A DNA stretch of 64,000 bases from Salsuginibacillus kocurii DSM 18087 (GCF_000377705.1 NZ_KB898625.1:62001-126000); one strand, 5' to 3'. Shown: positions 17,155-26,190, counted from the stretch's first letter. A program made the numbers and translations. The notes: a model not told the origin generated them from the letters alone.

Positions 17155-18613
17155 CATTTAACAGATAGCGAATTTTTCTTGGGTTGATGTTTAATTGTGA
17201 TGCTGCTTTTTTCCTGTCACCAAGCGTGTCACGAAGGGTCTGTTCGACAAATGCCCGTTCGACTGTCACTTCCATTTCTTTTAACTTCGTCTGGATAGAG
17301 TCAAAATTCGTGGACGTCGACTCTTCATACAATGTTAATAGGTCTTCACACCATGTATACAAATAGCTTTCAAGAAAACTCGCTTCCCGCTCTGTCTGTG
17401 CCACATATTTTCTAGTGTATCCATTGTCACTGTCACTGCTTACTAACTCATGTTCGTTTTTATTTATATAGTCCGGCAGATACTTTTCCGTAATTGTTGT
17501 CGTTTCATGTTCAGACAACGCAATCGCCCGGGTGACCACATTAAAAAGCTCACGAATGTTTCCAGGCCAATTATATGCTCGTAATCGTTCCAGTGTCTGT
17601 TCTGAAAATTTGAGGGGCTCTTCCGAATGGTGCTGTAAAAAATGAGCAGCCAGTATTGGAATGTCAGTTGTGCGTTTACGTAACGGAGGCATGTCCAGTT
17701 TGACGACGTTTAATCTGTATAATAGATCTTCTCGAAATGACTGCCGTCTTACCGCTTCTTCCAGATTAATATGGGAAGCTGCTATAACGCGAACATTCGT
17801 ATAATGCGTCTCCTCTCCACCTACCCGCATAAACTCCCGTGTCTCCAGAATGCGAAGCAACTTTACTTGAATGGTCAGCGAAGCTTCTCCAATTTCATCC
17901 AAAAATAACGTACCGTGATTAGCAATTTCAAATAACCCTTTTCTTAATTTGGTTGCGCCAGTAAAAGCTCCTTGCTCATGTCCAAAAAGTTCACTTTCTA
18001 ACAAAGTTTCTGATAACGCCCCGCAATTAACGGCAATAAATGGCTGGTCTGAACGATAACTTGCTTCATGAATATATCTAGCTAAAACTTCTTTACCTGT
18101 GCCGGTTTCACCACCAAGCATAATTGTAATATTTTTCTGAGCGAACTTATCTGTCATGTTCAACAGTTTTTGCATTTCCTTTGATTCACCGACGACCAAC
18201 CCAACTCGTTTCGCACGTTCAAGTATGGTCTGCGTGGCGGATTGATGCTGGTGCTCTTCAAGTAATGATTGTACTAAGTCCTCAATTTTAGTAATGTCTT
18301 CAAATGGTTTTTCGATATAGTCATTAGCGCCATTCTTTATCGCTTCCACAGCTGTTTGAATAGTGCTGTATCCTGTCATGACAATTGCTTGACAAGCAGG
18401 CATATGCTGTTTTAATTGCTTTAAGAGGTCCAACCCATTGGCATCAGGCAGCTTTAAATCAACCATCGCCAGTTGATAACTTCCTTGTTGAAGAAAGGAG
18501 ACAAAATCTTTGCCATTATACGCAATATCGACGTGATGCCCTTGCTTTTTAAAAAGAAAAGCTAAAAACGTTCCTACTTCTTCATCGTCATCTATGATTA
18601 ATAAATTGCCCAC
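17132..18613 (-). CDS. NtrC-family sigma-54 response regulator
   Basis: Response regulator of 493 residues. The receiver domain (1-120) has acidic pocket DDDEE, phospho-acceptor Asp in LAMVDLKLPDANG, and the conserved Lys in YIEKPFE. The sigma-54 AAA+ domain (about 140-375) has Walker A GETGTGKE, GAFTGA and Walker B LFLDEIGEA. The C-terminus is a Fis-type helix-turn-helix (GDRKKAASQLNINPRKIRYLL). It is encoded 6 bp after its probable partner kinase and converges on the adh-ald operon, whose promoter is sigma-54 type. It is therefore the likely activator of alcohol oxidation genes. Confidence 0.94.
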   Translation of the reverse strand: MGNLLIIDDDEEVGTFLAFLFKKQGHHVDIAYNGKDFVSFLQQGSYQLAMVDLKLPDANGLDLLKQLKQHMPACQAIVMTGYSTIQTAVEAIKNGANDYIEKPFEDITKIEDLVQSLLEEHQHQSATQTILERAKRVGLVVGESKEMQKLLNMTDKFAQKNITIMLGGETGTGKEVLARYIHEASYRSDQPFIAVNCGALSETLLESELFGHEQGAFTGATKLRKGLFEIANHGTLFLDEIGEASLTIQVKLLRILETREFMRVGGEETHYTNVRVIAASHINLEEAVRRQSFREDLLYRLNVVKLDMPPLRKRTTDIPILAAHFLQHHSEEPLKFSEQTLERLRAYNWPGNIRELFNVVTRAIALSEHETTTITEKYLPDYINKNEHELVSSDSDNGYTRKYVAQTEREASFLESYLYTWCEDLLTLYEESTSTNFDSIQTKLKEMEVTVERAFVEQTLRDTLGDRKKAASQLNINPRKIRYLLNEKRHSPW

Positions 18614-18619
18614 CAGGCG

Positions 18620-20305
18620 TCAGCCTCCTTGCTTTTCGTTTATCCCCTCTGTGGCGACAGGTAATCGAAGCGTGAATGTACTTCCTTCTCCTTCTTCACT
18701 GTTGACCTCAATCAACCCCTCGTGCGCTTCAGCAATGCCTAAACTGACAGATAGACCAAGACCTGTACCCTGCATAGTTTCTTTTGTTGTAAAAAAAGGG
18801 TGAAAAATGTCTTTGTGTTTAGTTGCATCAATACCAATACCATTGTCACACACTTTGAGCAACACTTCTCTCCGCTCATCTATCATCTCGACCGTTGTTT
18901 CCAGCTCGATTCTTTTTTGATCGGTCTCGTTCTCTTCGCAAGCGTCTTTGCTGTTAATTAATAAGTTAAGTATGATTTGCTCCAGCTGTTGTAAATTCCC
19001 ATACACAGCCGGTAGCCCCTCAGCCAATTTCAGAGTCAGTTGAATATTTTGCTGTTTAATTTGATATCCGATTAAACTCATAACCTGCTCTACCGCTTCG
19101 TTTATTGAACAATTAGCAAATTCATATTCCTCCTGCCTGGAAAACGTCAGTAAATTCCGGATGATCTTGCGGGAGCGCTCTCCGCATTTATGAATGTCTT
19201 TTAGTAAATCGAACGATTCTCCTTCGTCATCCACATCGCGTAATAACAGCTGAGCGTTTCCCATGATGGCCGTTAAGGGATTATTCAACTCATGCGCCAC
19301 GCCTGCCGCCATTTCGCCGATAGCCGCTAATTTACCTGATTGCAAGAGCTGCGCCTGAGTATGAACATGCTGCGTCACATCATTAATATATAAAATAACT
19401 CCATACATTTCATGCGCTTGGTTAAAAACGGGATACGTATATATATCGCATATACGCTGGTTATGCATCGTCAACTGCTGATAGCTCATCTCTTTTGTTT
19501 GATAGCTTTCTTCTAAAGGACAACTTTCATTTTCTGAAAAAAGTAAGTCATGACAGGTTTTTGTATAGATTTCATCTTCAGACATATGAAAGAAGTCTTT
19601 AACAGCTGGATTGAAGCGAAGAATGTTATGATTTAAATCTACAAAAATTAACATGTCTAAAACCGCTTGAAATGTTTCCTCCCATTCTTTCTTACTGCGG
19701 AGAACAGTATTATATAAGGTGGCATTTTCAATGCAGACTGCCAGTTGATCGCCTAATTGCTGCAAAAAAGAAATGTCCTCGTCCAGCGGTTTAACCCCTT
19801 GTTTACTACCAAAGCTTAATACGCCAATGACCCTGCTTTTACTATAGAGCGGGAGACAGAGAATAGAATATAGGTGTAATTGCTGAAAAGCCACTTCTTC
19901 ATGATAAAACGGCGCTTCTTCTTCGCTTACGCTGTGAAAAATAGCCCGGTTCTCCTCAATCGCTTGCCAATATAATGAACGTTCTCTAGGTAAGACGGTG
20001 CCTACCTTAAAATAAAAGGAGTCTTCAGGGTAGAAGTCGGTAAGTACCAATTCCTGCTTTTCATGCAGAAACAAACTAATTCGATCAAAGGATACAATGT
20101 GTTCCAATTTCTCGAGAACCTGTCTTAACATTTCCTCCATGGACATATTTACATTGAACCCTTTGGTGACATCATTAATGATTTCCAGTTTCATGTTTTT
20201 CTTTTCTAGTTCTGTGATTGTTTCTTTTAATTCTGAATAATAGCTTTGTTTAGACGACTTCACCCCAGTGAGTAAATCAATCATGTTTTTTTTATGATCA
20301 AGCAT
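18620..20305 (-). CDS. Cytoplasmic sensor histidine kinase (GAF, PAS)
   Basis: Histidine kinase of 561 residues with no clear transmembrane helices, so sensing is probably cytoplasmic. A coiled N-terminus (about 15-45) precedes a GAF domain (about 50-200, FDRISLFLHEKQELVL), then a PAS domain (about 210-320). The HisKA H-box is VAHELNNPLTAIMGNAQLLL, with N-box LNLLINSKDACEENE and G-boxes DNGIGID and GTGLGLSVSLG. It is NtrB-like in its C-terminal half. It sits 22 bp after the iron alcohol dehydrogenase gene and 6 bp before the regulator gene. An alcohol or aldehyde signal is inferred from context. Confidence 0.93.
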   Translation of the reverse strand: MLDHKKNMIDLLTGVKSSKQSYYSELKETITELEKKNMKLEIINDVTKGFNVNMSMEEMLRQVLEKLEHIVSFDRISLFLHEKQELVLTDFYPEDSFYFKVGTVLPRERSLYWQAIEENRAIFHSVSEEEAPFYHEEVAFQQLHLYSILCLPLYSKSRVIGVLSFGSKQGVKPLDEDISFLQQLGDQLAVCIENATLYNTVLRSKKEWEETFQAVLDMLIFVDLNHNILRFNPAVKDFFHMSEDEIYTKTCHDLLFSENESCPLEESYQTKEMSYQQLTMHNQRICDIYTYPVFNQAHEMYGVILYINDVTQHVHTQAQLLQSGKLAAIGEMAAGVAHELNNPLTAIMGNAQLLLRDVDDEGESFDLLKDIHKCGERSRKIIRNLLTFSRQEEYEFANCSINEAVEQVMSLIGYQIKQQNIQLTLKLAEGLPAVYGNLQQLEQIILNLLINSKDACEENETDQKRIELETTVEMIDERREVLLKVCDNGIGIDATKHKDIFHPFFTTKETMQGTGLGLSVSLGIAEAHEGLIEVNSEEGEGSTFTLRLPVATEGINEKQGG

Positions 20306-20327
20306 GCCTGTTCACTCCCTTCACTTG

Positions 20328-21476
20328 CTATAGCGCTTGTTTAAACAAAGCGACAACTTCCTCGACGCTAAGATCTCGAGGGTTCGTTATCATACAGGCA
20401 TCTTCTAAAGCAACCTCGGCCATGACTACAAAATCCTGTTCTTGAAAGCCGAGATCAGAGAACTGTTGGGGCGCACCGATATCCTTCAATAGTTTTCGCA
20501 CCATTTGAACAGAGGTGTTTGCCGCTTCCATATCTGTTAAGCCCGAAGTGGAGGTTCCCATTAATTCCGAAATCGTTCGAAATCTTTTCGGGTTGGCTAT
20601 CAAGTTGTACTCCATTACATGTGGAAGCAGGACCGCATTAATTTCACCATGAGCCAATGCGTATTTGCCGCCAATCGCGTGAGACATCGCATGTATAGCT
20701 CCTAAGATGGCGTTTGAAAATGCAAGGCCAGCCTGTAAACTAGCCATTGCCATCGCTCGCTTAGCTTCTTCATTTGATGCGGAGGCAACCGATGGTCGTA
20801 AATATTCAGAAACGAGCTTAATCGCATTTTTTGCTTGCACATCCGTTAGTGGTGTAGCCGCAATACTGACATACGCTTCAATTGAATGAGTAAGAACATC
20901 CATCCCTGTAGCTGCGGTCAGCAATGGATCTTTCGTCATTAACAACTGAGGGTCAACAATCGCAATATCAGGTACGAGCGACTTGGATACAATTGTCATT
21001 TTCTTCTGCTTCTCTGTATCAACGACTACCGAAAATTGCGAAACTTCTGACCCTGAACCAGCCGTTGTCGAAGCCATAATTAGCGGAGGTAGCGGCCTGG
21101 TAATTTGATCAACACCTTCATAGTCACGAATATTCCCTTGATTCGTAACAATGATCGCAACTGCTTTAGCCACATCCATGGGACTTCCACCACCAAGTCC
21201 GAAAACAGCATCACAATATTCATTTATGTAAACCGCCGCTCCGTTTCGCACTTCTTCATCTTTAGGGTTCGTACTTAATTGATAAAATTCTGCATAGTCG
21301 AGGCCGGCTTGACGAATGTTTGCAAGTGCTTTTTCCGACCACCCTGCTTCAACTACTCCTTTATCACTAACCACCAACACTTTATTAGCGCCCAATCGTT
21401 TGAAGCTCTCTCCCGTCTGTTCAAGCGCATCTTTACCAAAAATAATTTCAGGAGTCATAAATTTATTAATATTCAT
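20328..21476 (-). CDS. Iron-containing alcohol dehydrogenase
   Basis: Group III Fe-dependent alcohol dehydrogenase, 382 residues from ATG 21476. The NAD-binding motif is GLGGGSPMDVAKA. Metal ligands are in GAIHAMSHAIGGKYALAHG, with a following HVMEYN. ATG 21476 is preferred over the in-frame TTG two codons earlier, because AAAGGAG lies six bases before it. It is the first gene of an operon with the kinase and regulator, so alcohol-metabolising enzymes lie on both sides of this two-component system. No sigma-54 promoter precedes it, but a cre-like site does. Confidence 0.93.
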   Translation of the reverse strand: MNINKFMTPEIIFGKDALEQTGESFKRLGANKVLVVSDKGVVEAGWSEKALANIRQAGLDYAEFYQLSTNPKDEEVRNGAAVYINEYCDAVFGLGGGSPMDVAKAVAIIVTNQGNIRDYEGVDQITRPLPPLIMASTTAGSGSEVSQFSVVVDTEKQKKMTIVSKSLVPDIAIVDPQLLMTKDPLLTAATGMDVLTHSIEAYVSIAATPLTDVQAKNAIKLVSEYLRPSVASASNEEAKRAMAMASLQAGLAFSNAILGAIHAMSHAIGGKYALAHGEINAVLLPHVMEYNLIANPKRFRTISELMGTSTSGLTDMEAANTSVQMVRKLLKDIGAPQQFSDLGFQEQDFVVMAEVALEDACMITNPRDLSVEEVVALFKQAL

Positions 21477-21528
21477 GGCCAACTCCTTTCCGGTGCTTTC
21501 TCATCATCTCACACTGATTATGGCTGAG

Positions 21529-21542
21529 GGGAAAGCGCTTCC
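21529..21542. promoter_or_regulatory. cre-like site (CcpA) upstream of Fe-alcohol dehydrogenase
   Basis: GGGAAAGCGCTTCC is a near-palindromic match to the catabolite-response element core GAAAGCGCTTTC. It lies about 55 bp upstream of the ATG of the Fe-ADH/kinase/regulator operon, suggesting carbon catabolite repression. Binding is not shown. Confidence 0.5.
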
Positions 21543-21625
21543 TTTCTTGTTATTTTATCATATCAAGAATGCGCCTGTACTACAGGTGAACATCATTCTT
21601 ATAAACATCTGCATGTATAAATACG

Positions 21626-21997
21626 TTATTTCCTCCAAAAAGTGAAGCAATCGGTCTTATCTGAAATATTAAACGCTATTATTCTCTCAAGTAACGAATA
21701 ATCAATTGCTTGATTCCACTTAATACGTACCAGCTGCTTCGTGTGACTATAGCCGGCCTTTTCAATTTCTTCACTAAACTGGTGAATCCCTTGTGCTTCC
21801 GGTGCAATGGCCAAATGTTGCTTGGCTGTACTGAAACCAACAATAAACGTACCATGATCAGTAAACATCGGCTGATTCCAGGCAATTCTTGTTTCTAAAT
21901 GGGGGAACCTTTCCGCTACCCATTGTAATACTTCTTCCATCCGGTTCCGGTGTTCCTCGTTTTCAATTTGCTTTAAATAGTCTGCAAACACTTCCAT
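21626..21997 (-). CDS. DUF1801 (YdhG-like) protein
   Basis: Small cytosolic protein of 123 residues of the DUF1801/YdhG family (frataxin-like fold, called iron chaperone in some annotations). Recognisable parts are AWNQPMFTDHG, TAKQHLAIAPEA and the C-terminal IAFNISDKTDCFTFWRK. The length is normal. It stands alone, downstream of nothing obviously related. No function beyond the fold can be claimed. Confidence 0.8.
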   Translation of the reverse strand: MEVFADYLKQIENEEHRNRMEEVLQWVAERFPHLETRIAWNQPMFTDHGTFIVGFSTAKQHLAIAPEAQGIHQFSEEIEKAGYSHTKQLVRIKWNQAIDYSLLERIIAFNISDKTDCFTFWRK

Positions 21998-22318
21998 CTG
22001 GATTCCTCCTCTTCATTTAGCATGAACTCGGTAAGATATAACATTTAATCTATTTTTCGTAAAAGGTCCTAGTCGAGTCTTTTGCGATAAGTTTACTGAA
22101 CACTTCTTCTACGTATATCTTACAATGCTTTGGTAAGAGTCGCACGCAGGAGGTTTTCTCTTTGGATTCGACATTCACTATCGAGGCTTTTTTTAAAAGC
22201 GCATTAATTAAGGATGATGAGCTTTCGATAAATATAGGATGAGGAAACTCATTATTCTCGCCTTAATAAAGCACCTTCATATAGGTTTAAAGGATGACTC
22301 GGTGCCTTCTTTGTTCTT
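21998..22318. other. Intergenic, no recognised element
   Basis: About 320 bp, AT-rich, with no open frame of note. A weak hairpin near 22265-22315 (GGCACC with GGTGC) could end the methyltransferase transcript on the minus strand, but no good T-run follows. Confidence 0.3.
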
Positions 22319-23101
22319 TTATTTCTTCTCCGCAATAATATAAACATAGTCCCCTAAATCACTGCTATAGCTATGTTTGACGTTTTCAATCGCTGACGTT
22401 TCGATATCTTCTTCCAGCCTTTTGCATCCTTCATCCACCTCTTTCTGTGTAGCTATATTCGTGAAGGTGGAAATGCCGGATCGTACGTTTTCGTCTAAAT
22501 ACATGTTAGGGTCAAACTTACCGCTGTATAGGAAAAAATCCTCTAAATCAGGCTGGATTAAAAATGTTTCTTGGCCCACCACCTGAAATCCCGCGGCTCT
22601 TAAGGCTTTACTGACTTCTTCTACGGTAGGCATTTGCTCTGCTGACTGTTTTATAGCTTTTGGAAAATATTCCTTTAACCAATACGTGTTCATCTGTTCA
22701 GGAGAGGAAGTGAAAATAACAAATCTGCCTTTGTTAAGCACCCTGTAGGCTTCTTGAAAAGGGGTTTTAAGGTTATTAAAATGATGAATGGCTAATGTAC
22801 AAGTGACACCTGAAAAGAGATGATCCTCATAAGGAAGTTCGTTCACATCTGCTAATGTCCACCGTATAGATATTGATTTCTCTTTTGCTTTGGTGAGCAT
22901 TTCTGTTGAAACGTCGTTACCGTCCATTTTTAAACCCGTTTGTTCTAGAGCTACCGTATAATTCCCCGTTCCGCACGCAAGATCCAGGACTGTACTTTCG
23001 TTGGGAACTTGCAAGTGATGTCGCAAACGCCGAGTGATTTCCGGATCTGCTCTGCGCGTTGTATCGTACGAAGAACCAATTGCATCATATAAAGAACCCA
23101 T
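22319..23101 (-). CDS. Class I SAM-dependent methyltransferase
   Basis: Methyltransferase of 260 residues. Motif I is VLDLACGTGNYTVAL (SAM-binding), with GNDVSTEML as the acidic motif II, LADVNELPYED as motif III and CTLAIHHF after it (UbiE/Methyltransf_11 type). Small-molecule methylation is likely; the substrate is unknown. The relic at 13535-13594 matches its last 17 residues, so a paralogue once existed nearby. Confidence 0.85.
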   Translation of the reverse strand: MGSLYDAIGSSYDTTRRADPEITRRLRHHLQVPNESTVLDLACGTGNYTVALEQTGLKMDGNDVSTEMLTKAKEKSISIRWTLADVNELPYEDHLFSGVTCTLAIHHFNNLKTPFQEAYRVLNKGRFVIFTSSPEQMNTYWLKEYFPKAIKQSAEQMPTVEEVSKALRAAGFQVVGQETFLIQPDLEDFFLYSGKFDPNMYLDENVRSGISTFTNIATQKEVDEGCKRLEEDIETSAIENVKHSYSSDLGDYVYIIAEKK

Positions 23102-23158
23102 AGCTAATCTCCTTTTCTTCTTTTTACTAGTCCAGCAAGAGCTTAAACGAAAAAGATG

Positions 23159-23457
23159 CTAGATATAAAACACCAACCCTATAACAGCAGCCAAAACACA
23201 AGGCAACCCGAACAGAAATAGATTGGTTGACCAGCATGATTTCCCATTTCGTATGGTTTGATCATCAATGGGTAACTTTCACCCGACGATCGTTTTTGTT
23301 GGAAAGCGCCTGTAATACCTCCTGCAATTATAACTGCAGTAATACCTATAACACCCGCAGACACAATGAATATTGAAAAACCCTGAACCATAACGGAGAC
23401 CAAACTTATTATGAGAAGTAAGCCAAGACCATACAAAAAAGGTTTAATTACACTCAC
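23159..23457 (-). pseudogene. DUF5316-like small membrane protein, frameshifted
   Basis: The first frame gives two hydrophobic helices and SGVIGITAVIIAGGITGAF, typical of DUF5316-like Bacillus proteins, then loses sense after SYPLM. In another frame the expected tail follows, with NLFLFGLPCVLAAVIGL, and stops at 23159. One frameshift near 23275 therefore splits a gene of about 98 codons. A GTG start at 23457 follows AGGAAGG with almost no spacing, so the true start is uncertain. Confidence 0.6.
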
Positions 23458-23686
23458 CCTTCCTAAAACTACTTACATTAAACGTAGAAACATACGTTTC
23501 CATATCTCTACTCCCTAACTACCTATAATAAGGCCACCTCCGTCTATAGAACTGGCCCATACCTCTTCACAAGTGACCGACACATAGCAGCTTTCCCTAT
23601 GAGCTAGAATCGTAATTTCCTAGAGGGGATTGTTATTCCTTCACTAGCCTTCGCAAACACTTGGTATTCTTTAGTGTCATTCGACA

Positions 23687-24127
23687 TTAGCGAATAAATG
23701 CCTGCTCACTTTTCGCAAATGCATCTTGTAACCATTTTGGATGCATGGTCAATAAATTTTTAGGAAGACAATGCCGTTCAAAAAACTGTACATCTTCAGA
23801 CTCCGATGAATTACATCTCAAGTCTCCTCCAACTATCTGAGCAAGAAAACAAGTGGTTATAAAATGCACGACCTTACCGTTAGGATACGCAAACGCTTGA
23901 GATTCAGGGTCAGAGTAAACACCAATTAGTTTATGAATGGTTATATCTACATTTGTTTCCTCTTTTACTTCCCTAACCGCCGCTTCAGAAACGGTCTCTC
24001 CTGGTTCTATATGGCCAGAAGGAAGACCCCAGCGCCCCACATCAGCTCGTTTCTGTAATAAAACATGATTCTCTTCATTTAAGATAACAACCGCAACAGC
24101 AGCTTTAACTTCATCGATCCTCTTCAT
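23687..24127 (-). CDS. NUDIX hydrolase
   Basis: NUDIX-family pyrophosphohydrolase of about 146 residues. The Nudix box is GHIEPGETVSEAAVREVKEE followed by TNVDI, with all metal-binding Glu present. The frame opens at 24151, but that ATG lies inside the T-run of the upstream terminator. ATG 24127 is preferred because AAGGAG and GGAGG precede it. The leader carries a ykkC-like riboswitch and terminator, a class linked by published work to nucleotide hydrolase genes when the ligand is a nucleoside diphosphate. The enzyme therefore probably handles nucleotides or nucleotide sugars (inference). Confidence 0.92.
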   Translation of the reverse strand: MKRIDEVKAAVAVVILNEENHVLLQKRADVGRWGLPSGHIEPGETVSEAAVREVKEETNVDITIHKLIGVYSDPESQAFAYPNGKVVHFITTCFLAQIVGGDLRCNSSESEDVQFFERHCLPKNLLTMHPKWLQDAFAKSEQAFIR

Positions 24128-24151
24128 CTCCTCCACTCTCCTTACGGTCAT

Positions 24152-24215
24152 AAAAAAAGTCCAAAGGGAAAGATGTCAACGCATACCAAATACGCTGAAC
24201 CTTTCCCCTCGGACC
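24152..24215 (-). terminator. Riboswitch-controlled terminator before the NUDIX gene
   Basis: On the minus strand a long hairpin (GGTCC with GGAC, GGGAAAG with CTTTCCC, GCGTAT with ATGCG) ends in seven Ts, 24 bases before the chosen NUDIX start. Its position between aptamer and gene marks it as the expression platform. Confidence 0.85.
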
Positions 24216-24305
24216 TTTTATGTCATTAGGTGCCTTTTACCTATATGTAAAAGATGCAGCCCTCGGTCACTGACCTACCTAGATAGCGGAACCCTAGCTG
24301 CAATT
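24216..24305 (-). ncRNA. ykkC-family riboswitch aptamer (probable nucleoside diphosphate type)
   Basis: The minus strand reads GCAGCTAGGGTTCCGC, then GGTCAGTGACCGAGGGCTGC, matching the conserved ykkC core (CTAGGGTTCCG ... ACCGAG closed by GCAGC/GCTGC). A second hairpin (TTTTAC/GTAAAA) and GGCACC follow. ykkC class I senses guanidine, while subtype 2 variants sense ppGpp, PRPP or nucleoside diphosphates; the subtype near NUDIX genes is reported to bind ADP/CDP-type ligands. The gene context and the weak match to the guanidine 3' motif favour that subtype. Ligand is inference. Confidence 0.75.
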
Positions 24306-24530
24306 TTCCAGTTCCTATTCATCTTACAACGAATGTACAAAAGGTAAAAGAGTTAATTGGTGAAAAGGTACAGCGTTGAAACTGCATCGTTTAGGATATT
24401 TTAGTTAAGAGTTCGTTCAAAAGAGAGTGCTTGTACAACAAACTTCCATTATACTTATTATTAAGATGAACCTTCATCCTTTAATAAGGAATAAGAGCAT
24501 TGCATGCATTTAGGAGGAGGGGGTACGACA

Positions 24531-25151
24531 TTGCGGGAAGTTCTCCAAAGCTACACTACACATTTTCAATGGACGGGTAACCTTGAACACGATATAACAA
24601 CTTTCTTACTAACTAACAACCACCCTAACACAGCCGTACACGCTCAAAAGGTGGGACAGGAAGCGGAACGAATTGCTTTCAAATACTACTCTGACACCAA
24701 AACGGCTAAAGCAGCCGGCCTATTGCACGACATAAGTGCTGTCATCCCTCCTAACAAACGAGCTGATGTTGCAGAAGAACTAGGACTGGAAGTGTTGAAG
24801 GAAGAAAAAATTTTCCCTTTAATCGCTCATCAAAAACTATCAAGAGTGATGGCAGAAGACATTTTTGCTATCACAAATGAAGAGATACTGAGTGCTGTAG
24901 AGTGCCATACTACCCTAAAGAAAGCGGCCACTAAAATGGATAAAATTTTATTTGTTGCGGACAAAATAGAATGGGACCAACCTGGTGCCCCGCCTTACCT
25001 AAACACTATTAGTTCACAACTGGAAGTCTCTCTCGAACATGCAGCCTTCGCTTATATCTCTTACCTTTGGGAAAGAAAAGAAACATTAAAAGTGGTGCAT
25101 CCATGGTTAAGAGACGCTTATAATGAGTTAAAACAAATCAATCCGCATTGA
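24531..25151 (+). CDS. HD-domain hydrolase, YqeK-like
   Basis: HD-superfamily metal-dependent phosphohydrolase of 206 residues. HTAV-type N-terminal His region (NHPNTAVHAQKV), the HD pair in AAGLLHDIS, and KILFVADKIEWDQPG match YqeK-type proteins, some of which cleave diadenosine tetraphosphate. The frame opens at ATG 24504, but the ribosome site AGGAGGAGG lies after that codon, so TTG 24531 (eight bases beyond the site) is the real start. It is divergent from the riboswitch-controlled NUDIX gene, another nucleotide hydrolase. Confidence 0.85.
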   Translation: MREVLQSYTTHFQWTGNLEHDITTFLLTNNHPNTAVHAQKVGQEAERIAFKYYSDTKTAKAAGLLHDISAVIPPNKRADVAEELGLEVLKEEKIFPLIAHQKLSRVMAEDIFAITNEEILSAVECHTTLKKAATKMDKILFVADKIEWDQPGAPPYLNTISSQLEVSLEHAAFAYISYLWERKETLKVVHPWLRDAYNELKQINPH

Positions 25152-25162
25152 AGACCTACCTC

Positions 25163-25939
25163 TTAGTTTTTTATCCAATACTTTGTGCCGTCTTTATTCC
25201 GGTCCATAAACCCGTATTCAATTAAATACCTGCGTAATGTCGCAAAGTCACTATATTTCGATTCGAGCACCGTATTTACTTCTTTTTCTGAGTAGACTTG
25301 ATTGGGCTGGAAATGTCTCATCAATTGCTGCAAGACGATGATCTTCCGCTTCTCTTTACTCGGAAATGAAGTAAGCGGACCATTCAGCCCTTCTTTAAAA
25401 TAAGTAGCTAATACCTTTTCTTTTTCTTCGATTGTAATCGCGTAGCGTTCATCCACCATAGTTGCCCCCTTATGGAAATCAATCAATTGTTGTTTATCTT
25501 CCTTCTCTTCCTGCTTTAGAAGAGCCATGATCGCAAGAAAAACTTTGGCTTGTTTCTCTTTTTCTTTAAACTTAAAGCGGTGGTTTCTAATCGTTGAAGG
25601 ACTGCCGCCTGTTAGCTCACTCACAATCTCCTTATCTGACAAACCTGCTTTAAAATATTGCAGAAGTTCTTTTTGGTGCTCGGATAGACCCGTGTATTTT
25701 TTGTCCATACCAATCAAATAATCAAACATAGAATTATGATTATCTTGAATATGATAACTGACCGCTTTTTTCGCTTCATAAAGGGTACTTCCCCGTTGGA
25801 ACACCGCTCCATTCTCAAACCGCTGATTACAAATGAGGCATAAATACAAGTCACGTTCCTCATCAAATGTATATCCTTGTACTAATTCATCAATAGAAGC
25901 ATCCCAAAACAACGAGCCACTAGCCATAAAACAATCCAC
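25163..25939 (-). CDS. DUF2087 regulator-like protein with zinc finger and HTH
   Basis: Protein of 258 residues in three parts. The N-terminal part has a likely zinc site (CLIC near 35 and H-x4-H in HIQDNH near 65). The middle is a LuxR-type helix-turn-helix (LSDKEIVSELTGGSPSTIRNH). The C-terminus is the DUF2087 fold (KRKIIVLQQLMRHFQ, then YSEKEVNTVLE, ATLRRYLIEYGFMDR, GTKYWIK). DUF2087 proteins are probably DNA-binding regulators. The start is uncertain: GTG 25939 lies only two bases after AAGAAGG, and an ATG four codons later lies 14 bases after it. It converges with the HD-domain gene, leaving 11 bp. Confidence 0.75.
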   Translation of the reverse strand: MDCFMASGSLFWDASIDELVQGYTFDEERDLYLCLICNQRFENGAVFQRGSTLYEAKKAVSYHIQDNHNSMFDYLIGMDKKYTGLSEHQKELLQYFKAGLSDKEIVSELTGGSPSTIRNHRFKFKEKEKQAKVFLAIMALLKQEEKEDKQQLIDFHKGATMVDERYAITIEEKEKVLATYFKEGLNGPLTSFPSKEKRKIIVLQQLMRHFQPNQVYSEKEVNTVLESKYSDFATLRRYLIEYGFMDRNKDGTKYWIKN

Positions 25940-26126
25940 AACCTTCTTTGTTTATTTATATATAAACATAGTAACATATTGTTTATTAAATACACTATGG
26001 ATTCTGCATGTATTTCAATACTATTAAGAGGGCTGCCATCAAAACACGCATATCTCCCTCAAAAAGGAACAACTATGTACTTTTATAAATTTTCCACTCC
26101 ATTGCCTCCAATCAGCGCGTGAGCAC

Positions 26127-26154
26127 AAAAAAGCTGGCCAACTAATGACCAGCT
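26127..26154 (-). terminator. Terminator of the small membrane protein gene
   Basis: On the minus strand AGCTGG-N11-CCAGCT is followed by six Ts, 37 bp after the stop at 26191. Confidence 0.8.
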
Positions 26155-26190
26155 CTCAACATTTTCGAACCTAATTACTCCCAGCGAACT

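Noticed and set aside
21540-21600. A possible sigma-54 promoter upstream of the Fe-alcohol dehydrogenase (AGGCGCATTCTTGAT on the minus strand)
   Set aside because: The GG to G spacing is 11 rather than 12, and the -12 GC is GA; the element is too poor to call.
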